The notes: a model not told the origin generated them from the letters alone. Positions 17,563-27,103 are shown, numbered from the stretch's first letter. The stretch is DNA of 45,994 nt from Bacteroidales bacterium (GCA_027064025.1 JAMOQL010000147.1:1-45994), one strand, 5' to 3'. Numbers and translations are program-made.

Positions 17563-18417
17563 ATGAAACAACTTCTCATCCTACTCGGACTTATTTTCTT
17601 ATTTTCTTGTGAAAATACCAATACATATACCCTCCACGAAAAAGGGTTCGAATATAAGTTCTTCAATCAAAACGAAGACGCACCCAAACCTAAAGTTGGC
17701 GATGTGATGGTATTAAATATGACATATTACTATAATGAGGATTCACTTTTGTTCTCCTCAGAAGAACTTAGCACACCTTTTAGAATGAAACTCAAAAGAA
17801 TTAAACCAATTGGAGAAACTATAGACGATGCAATGTCTTTGTTACACATTGGCGACAGTGCTAGTTTTAGAGTAAACGCTAGTTTATTTTATGCTCAGAC
17901 CAAGCAACAAAGAGTCCCTAATAAGGTTAATCAAAATGACAAAATCACTTTTTATGTAAAATTAATAAAGGTGATCGACAAAAAACAATTCCAGAAAGAA
18001 CAATCCAAAAAACAGGTTCCGGATACACCTAAAAAAGAACAACAACTTTTAAAGCGATATATTAAGATGTCAAACATAAAAGTAGAACCAACTAATAGTG
18101 GCTTATATTTTATTGAAGACCTAAAAGGCAAAGGGACGAAACCAGTCACAGGGAGTCGGGTTACGGTTAACTACTCAGGCTATTTTATCGACGGACGGAG
18201 TTTTTCTAGCACCTACGATATGGGTAAACCATTTACTTTTACATTGGGTAAAGATGAATTAATTGCTGGTTTTCAGGAGGGTGTATATATGATGCAAAAA
18301 AAAGGACATTACACTTTAATTATTCCTTCGTATTTGGGCTATGGAAAAAAAGGAAATGAACGAATTCCAGCTAATAAAACATTAATTTTCGACATTGATG
18401 TTCTCGATATTAAATAA
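17563..18417 (+). CDS. FKBP-type peptidyl-prolyl isomerase lipoprotein
   Basis: 284 aa. Lipoprotein signal MKQLLILLGLIFLFSC with lipobox Cys16, so it is anchored to a membrane facing the periplasm. The C-terminal FKBP domain (about 165-284) has the canonical GSRVTVNYSGYFIDG, F-E/Q-GVYMMQKKGHYTLIIPSYLGYG and IPANKTLIFDIDVLDI elements. An N-terminal region (about 40-135) has the same layout (GDVMVLNMTYYYN, LLHIGDSASFRV, ITFYVKLIKV) but is degenerate, like the non-catalytic half seen in GldI-type proteins. It likely catalyses prolyl isomerisation of exported proteins. It heads a plus-strand run with another FKBP lipoprotein. Confidence 0.88.
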   Translation: MKQLLILLGLIFLFSCENTNTYTLHEKGFEYKFFNQNEDAPKPKVGDVMVLNMTYYYNEDSLLFSSEELSTPFRMKLKRIKPIGETIDDAMSLLHIGDSASFRVNASLFYAQTKQQRVPNKVNQNDKITFYVKLIKVIDKKQFQKEQSKKQVPDTPKKEQQLLKRYIKMSNIKVEPTNSGLYFIEDLKGKGTKPVTGSRVTVNYSGYFIDGRSFSSTYDMGKPFTFTLGKDELIAGFQEGVYMMQKKGHYTLIIPSYLGYGKKGNERIPANKTLIFDIDVLDIK

Positions 18418-18473
18418 CTTAAAAATCTTATTGTATCTTGCAATTTAAGATTCAATTATTAAAATAATAAAAC

Positions 18474-19673
18474 ATGAAATATCTAATTCTCATTGCAATT
18501 AGTGCAATGCTTCTAGGCCAAACATCTTGTTCAGTTTTTAAAAAATCGGCAAATAAATCACAAAGCTCAACCGATACATTAACAACAGAAAGTGGATTAA
18601 AATATATTATCCGAGAAAAAGGGAATGGAATAATGCCAAAAAATGGAGCGACTGTAAAGGTTCATTATATTGGCCGATTAACTAACGACACCATTTTCGA
18701 TAGTTCGTACAAAAGGAATCAGCCTTTCTCATTTGTTCTAGGAAAGGGACGAGTTATTAAAGGCTGGGACGAAGGTATTGCATTGCTACACGAAGGTGAT
18801 AAAGCAACTTTAATTATACCCGCCAATTTAGGATATGGAGCGAGATCTACAGGAAACATTCCTGCCAATTCTACACTAGTTTTCGATATCGAATTATTAT
18901 CTGTAAAAAACCCAATAGAAGTTATACCTTTCGATTGTACAGGAAAAGACACGATAACAACAGCTTCAGGATTAAAATATATTGTTGTAAAAAAAGGCTC
19001 AGAAAAAAATCCTTTGGCAAAAGCAGGAGAGGTAGTTACGGTTCAATATTCAGGATACTTTAAAGATGGATTAATGTTCGATTCTTCTGTAAAAAGAGGC
19101 CAGCCTATTAAATTTACGTTAGGACAAGGTCAGGTTATTAAAGGTTGGGACGAAGGTCTTCAATTGATGAGGTCTGGAGATCAGTTCAGATTAATTATTC
19201 CTTATCAATTGGCTTATGGAGAAAACGGAAGAGGGAAATCTATTCCTCCAAAATCAGAATTAACTTTCGATGTCGAATTAGTGTATAATCAACCCGAAAT
19301 TAAAATTGAAGCATACAATACTAAAGGTAAAGATACCATTACAACAGCATCGGGTTTAAAAATGATTCCTATAAAAACAACTAATTTACAAAGTCCCAAA
19401 GTTGGTCAAACAGTAACCGTTCATTACTCAGGCTACTTAACCAATGGGAAAATGTTTGACTCTTCGATAAGAAGAGATGACCCTATTAAATTTGAGGTCG
19501 GACAACACAAGGTAATTCCTGGTTGGGACGAAGCTCTCCTAAAAATGAAGAAAGGAGAAAAATACAGGCTGATTATTCCTGCAAATTTAGCTTATGGAGA
19601 AAAAGGTGCCGGAAATGTTATTCCTCCAAATGCAACTTTAATTTTTGATATTAATTTAATTAATTTTAAATAA
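18474..19673 (+). CDS. Lipoprotein with three tandem FKBP domains
   Basis: 399 aa. Lipobox QTSC with Cys19. Three complete FKBP repeats follow at about residues 38-143, 160-270 and 288-399. Each has a V-x-V-H/Q-Y-x-G strand, a FDSS segment, G-x-x-x-V-I-x-GWDE and a GY/AYG loop ending with FDI/FDV. The GWDE and Y/F residues of the isomerase pocket are kept in all three, so all may be active. The repeats are separated by near-identical linkers (GKDTITTASGLK), indicating duplication within the gene. Likely a periplasmic or surface chaperone. The next gene starts 6 nt after its stop. Confidence 0.92.
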   Translation: MKYLILIAISAMLLGQTSCSVFKKSANKSQSSTDTLTTESGLKYIIREKGNGIMPKNGATVKVHYIGRLTNDTIFDSSYKRNQPFSFVLGKGRVIKGWDEGIALLHEGDKATLIIPANLGYGARSTGNIPANSTLVFDIELLSVKNPIEVIPFDCTGKDTITTASGLKYIVVKKGSEKNPLAKAGEVVTVQYSGYFKDGLMFDSSVKRGQPIKFTLGQGQVIKGWDEGLQLMRSGDQFRLIIPYQLAYGENGRGKSIPPKSELTFDVELVYNQPEIKIEAYNTKGKDTITTASGLKMIPIKTTNLQSPKVGQTVTVHYSGYLTNGKMFDSSIRRDDPIKFEVGQHKVIPGWDEALLKMKKGEKYRLIIPANLAYGEKGAGNVIPPNATLIFDINLINFK

Positions 19674-19679
19674 GAATAC

Positions 19680-21737
19680 ATGAGCGAGCGTAAAAATTCT
19701 CATAATAAATTCATTATTGCTAATGCCTTATTCATTCTTGCAGGGCTACTTATTTTCTTTCTTTTCCCGAACGAAACTAAATTTAAATATGAATTTTCAA
19801 AAGGGAAACCATGGCAGCATGAACGCTTAATCGCTCCTTTTAGCTTCGCTATCAACAAAACAGCTCAACAAATTGAAGCCGAAAAAGACAGCATTATCGC
19901 CAAGCAAATTTCTTATTATATCTGTGATAATAAAATTGGTGATAAAAAACGATCAGAATTACAATCTAGTTATTTTGTAAGTTATCAAAACAGTGACGAA
20001 TCTCTCTTCTTAGATTCCCTTTTAAACATTGCATATCAGAAGTACATTATCGATCCTATTGTTCTTGAAAGGCTCAAGCAATCTGAAATTTATGTGGTTA
20101 ATAACAACGAATACGAGCTTGTTTCTATCCAAAACTTATATACTCCTAAGAAACTTTTTATCGAGCTCCAAACACTTATAAATAAGTATAAAAGCTCGCA
20201 TTCTGAAAGCGAAAGTATTGTAGCAATCGAAAACCTTGATATAGGAAACTATATAAGCCACAATCTAAAATACAATGATAAATTAACCAAACGTTTATTA
20301 AAACAAAAGATAGAAAAAATATCAACAACAACAGGTTTAATACAAAAGGGCGAACTAATTATTTCGACTGGAGAAATTATTAATAATAACGATTACGAGA
20401 TTTTGCGTTCTTATCGTTCCGAATATGAATCTCGATACAGCCATTCTGGATCACTGATACATGTTATCGGAAATATTTTTATTATTACAGTCCCTCTTTT
20501 ACTTCTGTTCTTATTTTTATTCCAATACAGAAAAAAGATTTTGCTAAATAGAAGAAAAACCATCTTTATACTTAGTAATCTCGTTATTTTTACAACGATT
20601 GCTTTTCTCAACAACAAATACAAAATAAGCAATGTTTACTTAGTCCCTGTGGCTATTTTACCCATCATTATTCGTTCTTTCTTCGATACTCGCTTGGCTA
20701 ACTTTGTTTATGTAATTACCCTCTTACTAATCTCGTATTTGCTACCCAATAGTTTTGAATTCATGTTTATTCAATTTATTAGTGGAACCTTGGCTGTTTT
20801 CTCTTTATCGCATATTACCAAACGTAGCGATATTTTTAAAACTTCGTTAATTGTATTTGTAGCCTACAGCATTACATATTTCGGCATGGCCATGATTCAA
20901 GAAAGCGATTGGCACAAAATTAATTGGCAATATTTAGGTTATTTTGCAGGCAATTCTCTTATGCTTACCTTATCTTACCCACTGGTATACCTTTCAGAGA
21001 AGTTATTTGGGTTCACCTCCGATGTTACTCTACTAGAATTATCGGACACCAATCAAACTTTATTAAAAAAGCTTTCAGAAAAAGCACCAGGAACCTTTCA
21101 ACACTCTTTGCAAGTAGCAAATATTGCTGAAGAATTAATCCGAAATATTGGAGGCAATCCTTTGCTTGTTCGTACTGGAGCATTATATCACGACATTGGA
21201 AAACTAAAGAATCCTTCATATTTTACCGAAAATCAATCCGTAAGTTTTAATCCACACTCAAAACTCTCTTGTATCGAAAGTGCACAAAAGATTATTCAAC
21301 ATATTCCAGATGGGCTTAAATTAGCTCGTAAATATAATTTACCTCAAGCAATAGTCGATTTCATTCCAATGCACCAAGGCACATTAACAACAAAATTCTT
21401 TGTAACCACTTTCAAACAAAAGTATCCAGAAAAAGAAATTAATCTTTCGTTATTTACTTACCCTGGGCCCAAACCGTTTAGTAAAGAAACCGCTGTTGTA
21501 ATGATTGCTGATTCTATAGAAGCAGCATCTCGATCACTCAAAATATACAGTCCAGAAACAATTACTAAGTTAGTGGATGGCATTATTGATTATCAATTCG
21601 AACAAAATCAATTCGAAAATGTAAATATGACTTTTAAGGATCTAAAAACTATCAAACGTGTTCTAAAAGAAAAACTAGCCACTATTTATCACTCCAGAAT
21701 TGCGTATCCAGAAGAAGAAGAATCTCTTGTTAAGTAG
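19680..21737 (+). CDS. pgpH: PgpH-type 7TM-HD c-di-AMP phosphodiesterase
   Basis: 685 aa membrane protein. One N-terminal transmembrane helix (about 13-30) is followed by an extracytoplasmic 7TMR-HDED-type domain (to about 255), about seven transmembrane helices (about 260-450) and a cytosolic HD domain. The HD metal ligands are present: QHSLQVANIAEE (His near 475), GALYHDIGK (HD near 503), FNPHSKLS and DFIPMHQGT. This architecture hydrolyses c-di-AMP in Listeria PgpH. The cognate synthase gene cdaA lies 4.5 kb away in this window, which supports that role. It follows the triple FKBP gene by 6 nt. Confidence 0.9.
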   Translation: MSERKNSHNKFIIANALFILAGLLIFFLFPNETKFKYEFSKGKPWQHERLIAPFSFAINKTAQQIEAEKDSIIAKQISYYICDNKIGDKKRSELQSSYFVSYQNSDESLFLDSLLNIAYQKYIIDPIVLERLKQSEIYVVNNNEYELVSIQNLYTPKKLFIELQTLINKYKSSHSESESIVAIENLDIGNYISHNLKYNDKLTKRLLKQKIEKISTTTGLIQKGELIISTGEIINNNDYEILRSYRSEYESRYSHSGSLIHVIGNIFIITVPLLLLFLFLFQYRKKILLNRRKTIFILSNLVIFTTIAFLNNKYKISNVYLVPVAILPIIIRSFFDTRLANFVYVITLLLISYLLPNSFEFMFIQFISGTLAVFSLSHITKRSDIFKTSLIVFVAYSITYFGMAMIQESDWHKINWQYLGYFAGNSLMLTLSYPLVYLSEKLFGFTSDVTLLELSDTNQTLLKKLSEKAPGTFQHSLQVANIAEELIRNIGGNPLLVRTGALYHDIGKLKNPSYFTENQSVSFNPHSKLSCIESAQKIIQHIPDGLKLARKYNLPQAIVDFIPMHQGTLTTKFFVTTFKQKYPEKEINLSLFTYPGPKPFSKETAVVMIADSIEAASRSLKIYSPETITKLVDGIIDYQFEQNQFENVNMTFKDLKTIKRVLKEKLATIYHSRIAYPEEEESLVK

Positions 21738-21753
21738 TTATACTAAAACGTTC

Positions 21754-22254
21754 TTATTTCCTCAATAAAGTTTTTGGATAATTATTATCTTGACTGGATT
21801 CTTCCGTCTTATCTTTAATACTATAAGCCTGCTTAAAAGCCCACTCTCCAACAACCATAAAGTAATAAAATTGTCCTTTACGAGCTTTTACCGCTGCTAT
21901 GATACTGAATATTAGATAAGCAACATTAACGGTTGCAACTAAAAGTATATAGACCAAAAAGTTATCTGAGAAAGTAAAATCATCTTCTACAATCATTCGA
22001 ATAAACCAAGCCACTAAACCAATATTTAATAGGCTTGTCGGTATTTGGGAATATAAAGATTGTAACGTGTGAAAATGAACAAACCTCCCCTTCTTTCGAT
22101 TTACAAAATAATATATTACCGCAGCAATCAAATTTAAACTAGGAAATGGTAAACCAATTGCTAGTGCGGCAAACATCATAAGGTAAGCACCCATTGCATC
22201 CTCTCGTTCTCGAACAGAGATATCCTCGGGCTGAGGTATTTTATAATATTTCAT
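21754..22254 (-). CDS. DUF4870 membrane protein
   Basis: 166 aa with about four transmembrane segments (around 23-50, 65-87, 95-118 and the final part). The N-terminus has the DUF4870-type motif EREDAMGAYLMMFAALAIGLPFPSLNLIAAVIYYF and a later loop KKGRFVHFHTLQSLY with the conserved FH-x-x-Q-S. Function of the family is unknown. It is preceded at 158 nt by another small membrane protein gene on the same strand and ends 16 nt from the convergent pgpH stop. Confidence 0.82.
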   Translation of the reverse strand: MKYYKIPQPEDISVREREDAMGAYLMMFAALAIGLPFPSLNLIAAVIYYFVNRKKGRFVHFHTLQSLYSQIPTSLLNIGLVAWFIRMIVEDDFTFSDNFLVYILLVATVNVAYLIFSIIAAVKARKGQFYYFMVVGEWAFKQAYSIKDKTEESSQDNNYPKTLLRK

Positions 22255-22412
22255 TCAAAGAAAGATTGAGTTAATTTTATAAAAAGACGACCAACTCAGA
22301 ACACGTTTATCAACAATAAAACAGGTTCCGAAATCATGACATGGTCATTAATACCAGGTATTTCTTCAAACAGTAGATAAATGTATTTGGTATTACTTGT
22401 TAACTTAAATGA

Positions 22413-23012
22413 TTAATTCAATTCACTTTCTGGTTTACCAGAAAAAGGAGGATAAACATCGGTCATATTACCCATATATAAATTAACTCGAATACCCCAA
22501 CGAATAGTTCCCACATTAAATTCGTGCCATTTTTTTGGATATTCTCCAGTAAAAAGAACAGCCCAAAAAGCCAAAAAGACAAGAACTAAGGTTCCAATAC
22601 TACGAAAAAATAGCATAAAGCCATGTGGAATTAAAACATAAATACCACCAAAAAAAGCTCGAAGCAAAGTTGTCCCTCTACTTATTGTTTCAGGATATTG
22701 TATTTCAACACTAGTATTATCATCAGTAGCATCGAGACCAAATGCAGGATATCCATCGCTTAGGTTATAATATCTTGCTGTTAGTCGAACCTTCCATTTA
22801 ATCAATTTAACTTGATATTCGTAAAAACTTTGTGGATATTTTCCTGTAAACAATATAGCCCAAAAAGAAATAAAACCTAATATTGCTCCCCAAAGTCCCA
22901 TAAATAGTAAAATGAAGGCATGAGGAAGAATAATATAAATTTGCCCCAGAAATGATCTTAAGATAAGTTCACCTCTAGAATAAGAGTCCTGATGTTTAAT
23001 TTGTAGTTTCAT
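22413..23012 (-). CDS. Tandem-duplicated DUF4389 membrane protein
   Basis: 199 aa made of two homologous halves (about 10-95 and 108-193). Both halves carry SRG-x-x-LR-x-F-x-G-x-IY, IPH/LPH-x-F-x-L, FWA-x-LFTG-x-YP and a W-x-x-R-x-x-x-Y segment ending Y-P-x-F. Each half has about two transmembrane helices, so the protein probably has four. Function of DUF4389 is unknown. The N-terminal methionine at 23012 is well placed after an AT-rich leader. Confidence 0.82.
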   Translation of the reverse strand: MKLQIKHQDSYSRGELILRSFLGQIYIILPHAFILLFMGLWGAILGFISFWAILFTGKYPQSFYEYQVKLIKWKVRLTARYYNLSDGYPAFGLDATDDNTSVEIQYPETISRGTTLLRAFFGGIYVLIPHGFMLFFRSIGTLVLVFLAFWAVLFTGEYPKKWHEFNVGTIRWGIRVNLYMGNMTDVYPPFSGKPESELN

Positions 23013-23067
23013 ACTATAATGTTTTAATTGATTAGATAATGAAAATAGAAAATATTTTGCAATAACA

Positions 23068-23098
23068 AAAGCTCTAACATCAACAATATTAGAGCTTT
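23068..23098 (-). terminator. Rho-independent terminator after proline dehydrogenase
   Basis: A 10-bp stem AAAGCTCTAA/TTAGAGCTTT with an 11-nt loop lies 22 nt after the minus-strand stop at 23120. On that strand it is followed by a short T-rich tract (TTTTGTT). Confidence 0.75.
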
Positions 23099-23119
23099 AA
23101 AAATACACGTAGATAAATC

Positions 23120-24031
23120 CTATCCTCTATAGAAGAATCCTTTAATAATAAGACTTGCCATTTTAGGATTTTCTTTTAGTCTTCTGGTAGAATATCCAAA
23201 CCAATTTTCGCCAAAAGGAACATAAACTCTCATTTTGTAACCATCGTCAACAATGCGTTGTCGCATATCTGGAGTAACGCCTAATAGCATCTGAAATTCG
23301 AATTTATCTTTAGGCACATTATATTTTTTAATTAGCTTATAAGCTCCCTCTACAAGGGGTTTGTCGTGTGTAGCAATTCCAACATAAACTCCTTTCTGGA
23401 AAAGCAACTCTAAATCTTCTAAATAATGTTGGTTTATCTCTTCGTACTTCTTATAAGCAATCTCTTTAGGCTCCACATAAATTCCTTTACACAACCTATG
23501 GTTATTAGGAGCTTCTTCTGTGTGCATATCTAACATATCGATTAAATCTTGATGATTTCTACGCATATACGCTTGCATTACTAGACCAACATTAGTTGGA
23601 AATTCTGCTTTTAATCGACGATACATTTTTATTTCCATATCAGTACATGGAGAATCTTCCATGTCTATACGAACAAAATTTTTATATTCTGCTGCTTTTT
23701 TTACTATCTCACGAATATGAGTATAACAAACCTCCTCGTCAAGCAATAAACCAAACATCGTTGGCTTTACAGAATAATTTCCTTTAATATTATTTTTCTC
23801 AGCTTGCTCAATAACGTTGATATAATCCTTTTTATTGACCTCGGCTTCCGATAAATCTTCGATAAATTCTCCTAAGATATCTATCGTACTAACCATTCCC
23901 TTACTATTAAGATCCTTGGCTACAACTAGGGCTTGATCAAGATTTTTACCCGCAATATATTTTTTTGAAAATAACCATATAAACGATTCTGGCATATATG
24001 GCAACATGGCTGCAATTAATTTGTTAAACAT
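23120..24031 (-). CDS. Proline dehydrogenase
   Basis: 303 aa, mono-functional FAD-dependent proline dehydrogenase that oxidises proline to pyrroline-5-carboxylate. It corresponds to the PRODH barrel only, without the P5C dehydrogenase domain of PutA. Visible elements: YSVKPTMFGLLLD (the SVK strand), NFVRIDMEDSPCTD, VGLVMQAYMRRN, RLCKGIYVEPKEIAYK, VGIATHDKPLVE and the C-terminal VYVPFGENWFGYSTRRLKENP that binds FAD/substrate carboxylate. Single-gene transcript with its own terminator. A P5C dehydrogenase gene is not in the window. Confidence 0.93.
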   Translation of the reverse strand: MFNKLIAAMLPYMPESFIWLFSKKYIAGKNLDQALVVAKDLNSKGMVSTIDILGEFIEDLSEAEVNKKDYINVIEQAEKNNIKGNYSVKPTMFGLLLDEEVCYTHIREIVKKAAEYKNFVRIDMEDSPCTDMEIKMYRRLKAEFPTNVGLVMQAYMRRNHQDLIDMLDMHTEEAPNNHRLCKGIYVEPKEIAYKKYEEINQHYLEDLELLFQKGVYVGIATHDKPLVEGAYKLIKKYNVPKDKFEFQMLLGVTPDMRQRIVDDGYKMRVYVPFGENWFGYSTRRLKENPKMASLIIKGFFYRG

Positions 24032-24216
24032 AGCGTTTCTCTTTTAAATTTGTGTTTGCAAAAAAAATAAAAAGTTTGTTCTTTTCTTATGTTATAAAAA
24101 CATATTCTCATCAAATTTTGATTTTTTTATTATCCTAAGTTATGATAAAAATCAACAGTGATAATTCTCATTATTTTACCCTAGTATTAATTAGGCCTTT
24201 TGAATAAAGATGTATT

Positions 24217-26214
24217 TTAATTTTTTTTAATAACTAACAATTTTATTAATAAAATTTCAAGCAAAATAAATAATAAAGACAACATAATAGCATAATACCA
24301 CAATGCTCTACTATTCGACAAATTATCCGAAATAGAATGATTATCAATTTTAGAAGGTTCAAAAACCTTAACACGGGGAATCTTCTGAAGGTCTTCTGAA
24401 CTATAGAAATCCAAAGAGGATTCTAATCTATCGTAATTGTATGAGAAGCCCGATACCTCTTTTTCTTGATATGAAATAGAATAATAACCTGAATTGAGTT
24501 TTTTTGGTAAACTAAGCTTTATCCCTTCATCTGTCGAGAACTGCTCAGGAATCCAACTGTTTTTTGAGCTGAGAATTTTATAAATATTATCAGACTCTTT
24601 TATTTCTGTTCTAAGATATAGAGTATTTTCCCGATTGACATCGTAATAAATAGGATGCTCTCTAAAATCAGCCATAAAATTATACATGAGAGGAACAAAA
24701 ATAGGACTGGTAAAAAAGCTTTGATTTGATTCGTCCGCAGGAATTCCAAAAACAAGAATATGTTTTTTATTTCGATTCTGATTAGCTAACAATACATCTC
24801 CAGATTTACTTTTCAGAACCCATTCACCAAAATTATTTATTGAAAAAGAGTTTGAAACAATAGGCAAGTCTAATGTTTTATCAATTTTAGAAAACACATT
24901 CTTAAACAAGCTTGAGTTTAGATTAATTTGTTTAATTTTTTTTCTGCTAGAATCTTTTGAAATATTTTTTAGATTCAGATAATCGCTTAGAAGTTTACTT
25001 TTTTCTATATCATTAATAAGAAATAACAACGGTTTACCTTGCTCTACCTGTTGCTTAATATTGGAGAGGACGCTTGGCGTAATAATTTTATTTGTATTGA
25101 GAATAATAACGTCTGAGGACTGCCATAAATCCATATTAAAATTAGTCTCACTAAAATAGCGAACCTGATAGTAGGGGTTGTTTTTAAAAAAAGCATCCAA
25201 AAAAGGATTTCTATTTTCGCCAGACCAAATGCCTACGTTTAGGCTTTCTTTAATTGAATAATTAAAATAAATTTGATTGTCGTAATCTATCGGAAAATCA
25301 GAAATCGATAACCAGCCTTTTACTTCCCCCGAAGAAATGTTGCGATAAATAAAAGTATCTTGCACTGTTGTTCCCGAAGGAATATCAATATTAGTAATTG
25401 CTTTTAAACTGTCGTTGATATATAACTCAACCGCAAAATCAACAACATCATTTGTCCCATTATTAGTGAGCGAATAAATCAAGTTTTCATCTTCGAATAA
25501 ATTATGAATGGGAGCATAAAAATAAGCGGTATCAAGAACCATATTCTCACTAGTATTTGCACCCAAAGGGATGAGTGAAACACTATAAGTACTATCAAGT
25601 TTTAGAGCCTCAAATCCACTTTTCTGAAAATCTGAGAATATATATAAATGATGCTGATTTCCTACTTCAACTCTTCCTTTCATCACATTCTCAACATTTT
25701 GTATGGGAATAGAAAATGCCGAAACCTTAATCTGGCTAAGCTCCGAAACGCTTTCTTCTTTAGTCTTATATATCAACTGCTTAGCAGATAAATCGCTCGT
25801 TAATAACATGACTTTAGTCGATGCTGGATAAGCAGAAATAATATTCAGTGTTTTATTCTTAGCCTGCTCAAGCAAAATTCCTTCTCTTCCTTCGGCACTC
25901 ATACTAAAAGAATTATCAATAATAATAATTAAATCGGTATTCTGAGCGTTATTTTTCACTGTCGAACTATCTAATAATATCGGCTCGGCAAAAGCTAGAA
26001 CAAGAAAAACAATAAGTAAAATTCTTGACAAAAGGATTAACCATTCTCGCAAATTAGTTTTAGATTGATTATCTTTTTTAAGTTCTCTAAGAAGATGAAC
26101 ATTGGTGAAATAAACAACTTTATATCTTCTAAAATTAAATAAATGAATAATAATTGGAATCGCAATTAACGAAAGTGCCCACAACCAATTTGGTGATAAA
26201 AATTGTAAATTCAT
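24217..26214 (-). CDS. BatA/VWA-like membrane protein
   Basis: 665 aa. The N-terminal BatA region (1-80) has the family sequence FLSPNWLWALSLIAIPIIIHLFNFRRYKVVYFTNVHLLREL across two transmembrane segments. A VWA-like domain begins near residue 93 with LIIIIDNSFSMSAEGREG, a D-x-S-x-S MIDAS motif. A long extracytoplasmic region follows and a final transmembrane helix ends the protein (ALWYYAIMLSLLFILLEILLIKLLVI). The family is linked to aerotolerance loci and envelope stress, but its function is unsettled. It starts 12 nt after cdaA on the same strand, so the two are likely co-transcribed. Confidence 0.88.
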   Translation of the reverse strand: MNLQFLSPNWLWALSLIAIPIIIHLFNFRRYKVVYFTNVHLLRELKKDNQSKTNLREWLILLSRILLIVFLVLAFAEPILLDSSTVKNNAQNTDLIIIIDNSFSMSAEGREGILLEQAKNKTLNIISAYPASTKVMLLTSDLSAKQLIYKTKEESVSELSQIKVSAFSIPIQNVENVMKGRVEVGNQHHLYIFSDFQKSGFEALKLDSTYSVSLIPLGANTSENMVLDTAYFYAPIHNLFEDENLIYSLTNNGTNDVVDFAVELYINDSLKAITNIDIPSGTTVQDTFIYRNISSGEVKGWLSISDFPIDYDNQIYFNYSIKESLNVGIWSGENRNPFLDAFFKNNPYYQVRYFSETNFNMDLWQSSDVIILNTNKIITPSVLSNIKQQVEQGKPLLFLINDIEKSKLLSDYLNLKNISKDSSRKKIKQINLNSSLFKNVFSKIDKTLDLPIVSNSFSINNFGEWVLKSKSGDVLLANQNRNKKHILVFGIPADESNQSFFTSPIFVPLMYNFMADFREHPIYYDVNRENTLYLRTEIKESDNIYKILSSKNSWIPEQFSTDEGIKLSLPKKLNSGYYSISYQEKEVSGFSYNYDRLESSLDFYSSEDLQKIPRVKVFEPSKIDNHSISDNLSNSRALWYYAIMLSLLFILLEILLIKLLVIKKN

Positions 26215-26226
26215 TATATAATATTC

Positions 26227-27006
26227 TTAAAAGTCGAAGCTGAAAATGGATCTAAATTCTTCTTCAGAATTAATGGTTCTAAGCTGCCCATCCCAAACAT
26301 AGGAAATAGCTCCTGTTTCTTCTGAGACCAAAATAATAAGTGTATTGGTTTGGTAATGCATACTCATTGCTGATAAGTGTCGCATTCCATACTTCGATGG
26401 TAATTTTAAATCGTTGTTTATGGGCAGCGTACAACGAACTGCTACTATCTTATTTCTGATAATAATCATTGCCCCATCGTGTAGTGGAGTATTTTTAAAA
26501 AAGATAGTTTGAATTAAATTATTATTAATCTCGGAATTAATCACATCACCTGTATCGGTAAAAGCACTTAATTCTGATTTATTTGATAACACAATAAGAG
26601 CACCTGTTTTTGTTTTAGATAAGGCAAAACACGCTTTAATTATTTCATTCGAATAATTATCTTCAGAATTAATCAAATCATCATGATTCAAGTAATCAAT
26701 AAAAAGCCGAGAGTTTTTAGAAAAATATTTAGATCCAATATGTAAAAAAAACCGACGTATTTCTTGCTGAAACACAATAATAAGAGCAAGCACTCCTACT
26801 CCCATAAACTGTCCTAAGATGGTAGTCAGAAGTTGCATTTTAAGGGCCTTAACCAAAAGCCAGAATAAATAAAGAGCAAACATTCCCACAAAAATATTAA
26901 TGGCAACAGAACTTTTTATCCACTGATAAATTTGGTACAACAAGAGTGCTACCAAAAAAATATCGAAGACATCTAAAATTCGAATAGAAATAAAAGCTTG
27001 AATCAT
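26227..27006 (-). CDS. cdaA: Diadenylate cyclase CdaA
   Basis: 259 aa from the ATG at 27006. It condenses two ATP into c-di-AMP at the inner membrane. Three N-terminal transmembrane helices (about 12-30, 36-54, 62-79) precede a DAC domain with TGALIVL, the DGA motif LHDGAMII (177-179) and the second motif GMRHLSAM (209-213), where most CdaA proteins have RHRA. A TTG-initiated extension to 27048 is rejected because a -7 promoter element lies between the two starts (27026-27033). It is followed by the BatA-like gene, whereas many relatives carry folP or a YbbR-type gene next to cdaA. Confidence 0.92.
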   Translation of the reverse strand: MIQAFISIRILDVFDIFLVALLLYQIYQWIKSSVAINIFVGMFALYLFWLLVKALKMQLLTTILGQFMGVGVLALIIVFQQEIRRFFLHIGSKYFSKNSRLFIDYLNHDDLINSEDNYSNEIIKACFALSKTKTGALIVLSNKSELSAFTDTGDVINSEINNNLIQTIFFKNTPLHDGAMIIIRNKIVAVRCTLPINNDLKLPSKYGMRHLSAMSMHYQTNTLIILVSEETGAISYVWDGQLRTINSEEEFRSIFSFDF

Positions 27007-27025
27007 TAAATTACTATTGTTTACA

Positions 27026-27033
27026 CAAAAATA
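27026..27033 (-). promoter_or_regulatory. Bacteroidota -7 promoter element for cdaA
   Basis: Minus-strand TATTTTTG, exact TAnnTTTG, 19 nt before the ATG at 27006. It decides the cdaA start, since the upstream TTG candidate lies before the expected transcription start. Confidence 0.55.
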
Positions 27034-27072
27034 AGGTTTTGTTTTCAATTTTGTTCTCTGAATCTAAAAAAC

Positions 27073-27103
27073 AAAAAAAAGAGACCTAAGATAAATAGGC
27101 CTC
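27073..27103 (-). terminator. Rho-independent terminator after the outer-membrane protein gene
   Basis: On the minus strand GAGGCCTA pairs with TAGGTCTC (8 bp, one G-U) around a 7-nt loop, followed directly by eight T residues. It lies 27 nt after the stop at 27130. Confidence 0.9.

Noticed and set aside
24032-24216. Inverted repeat CCTA/TAGG near 24181-24196 as a terminator
   Set aside because: Stem of only four to five base pairs and no T tract on either strand.
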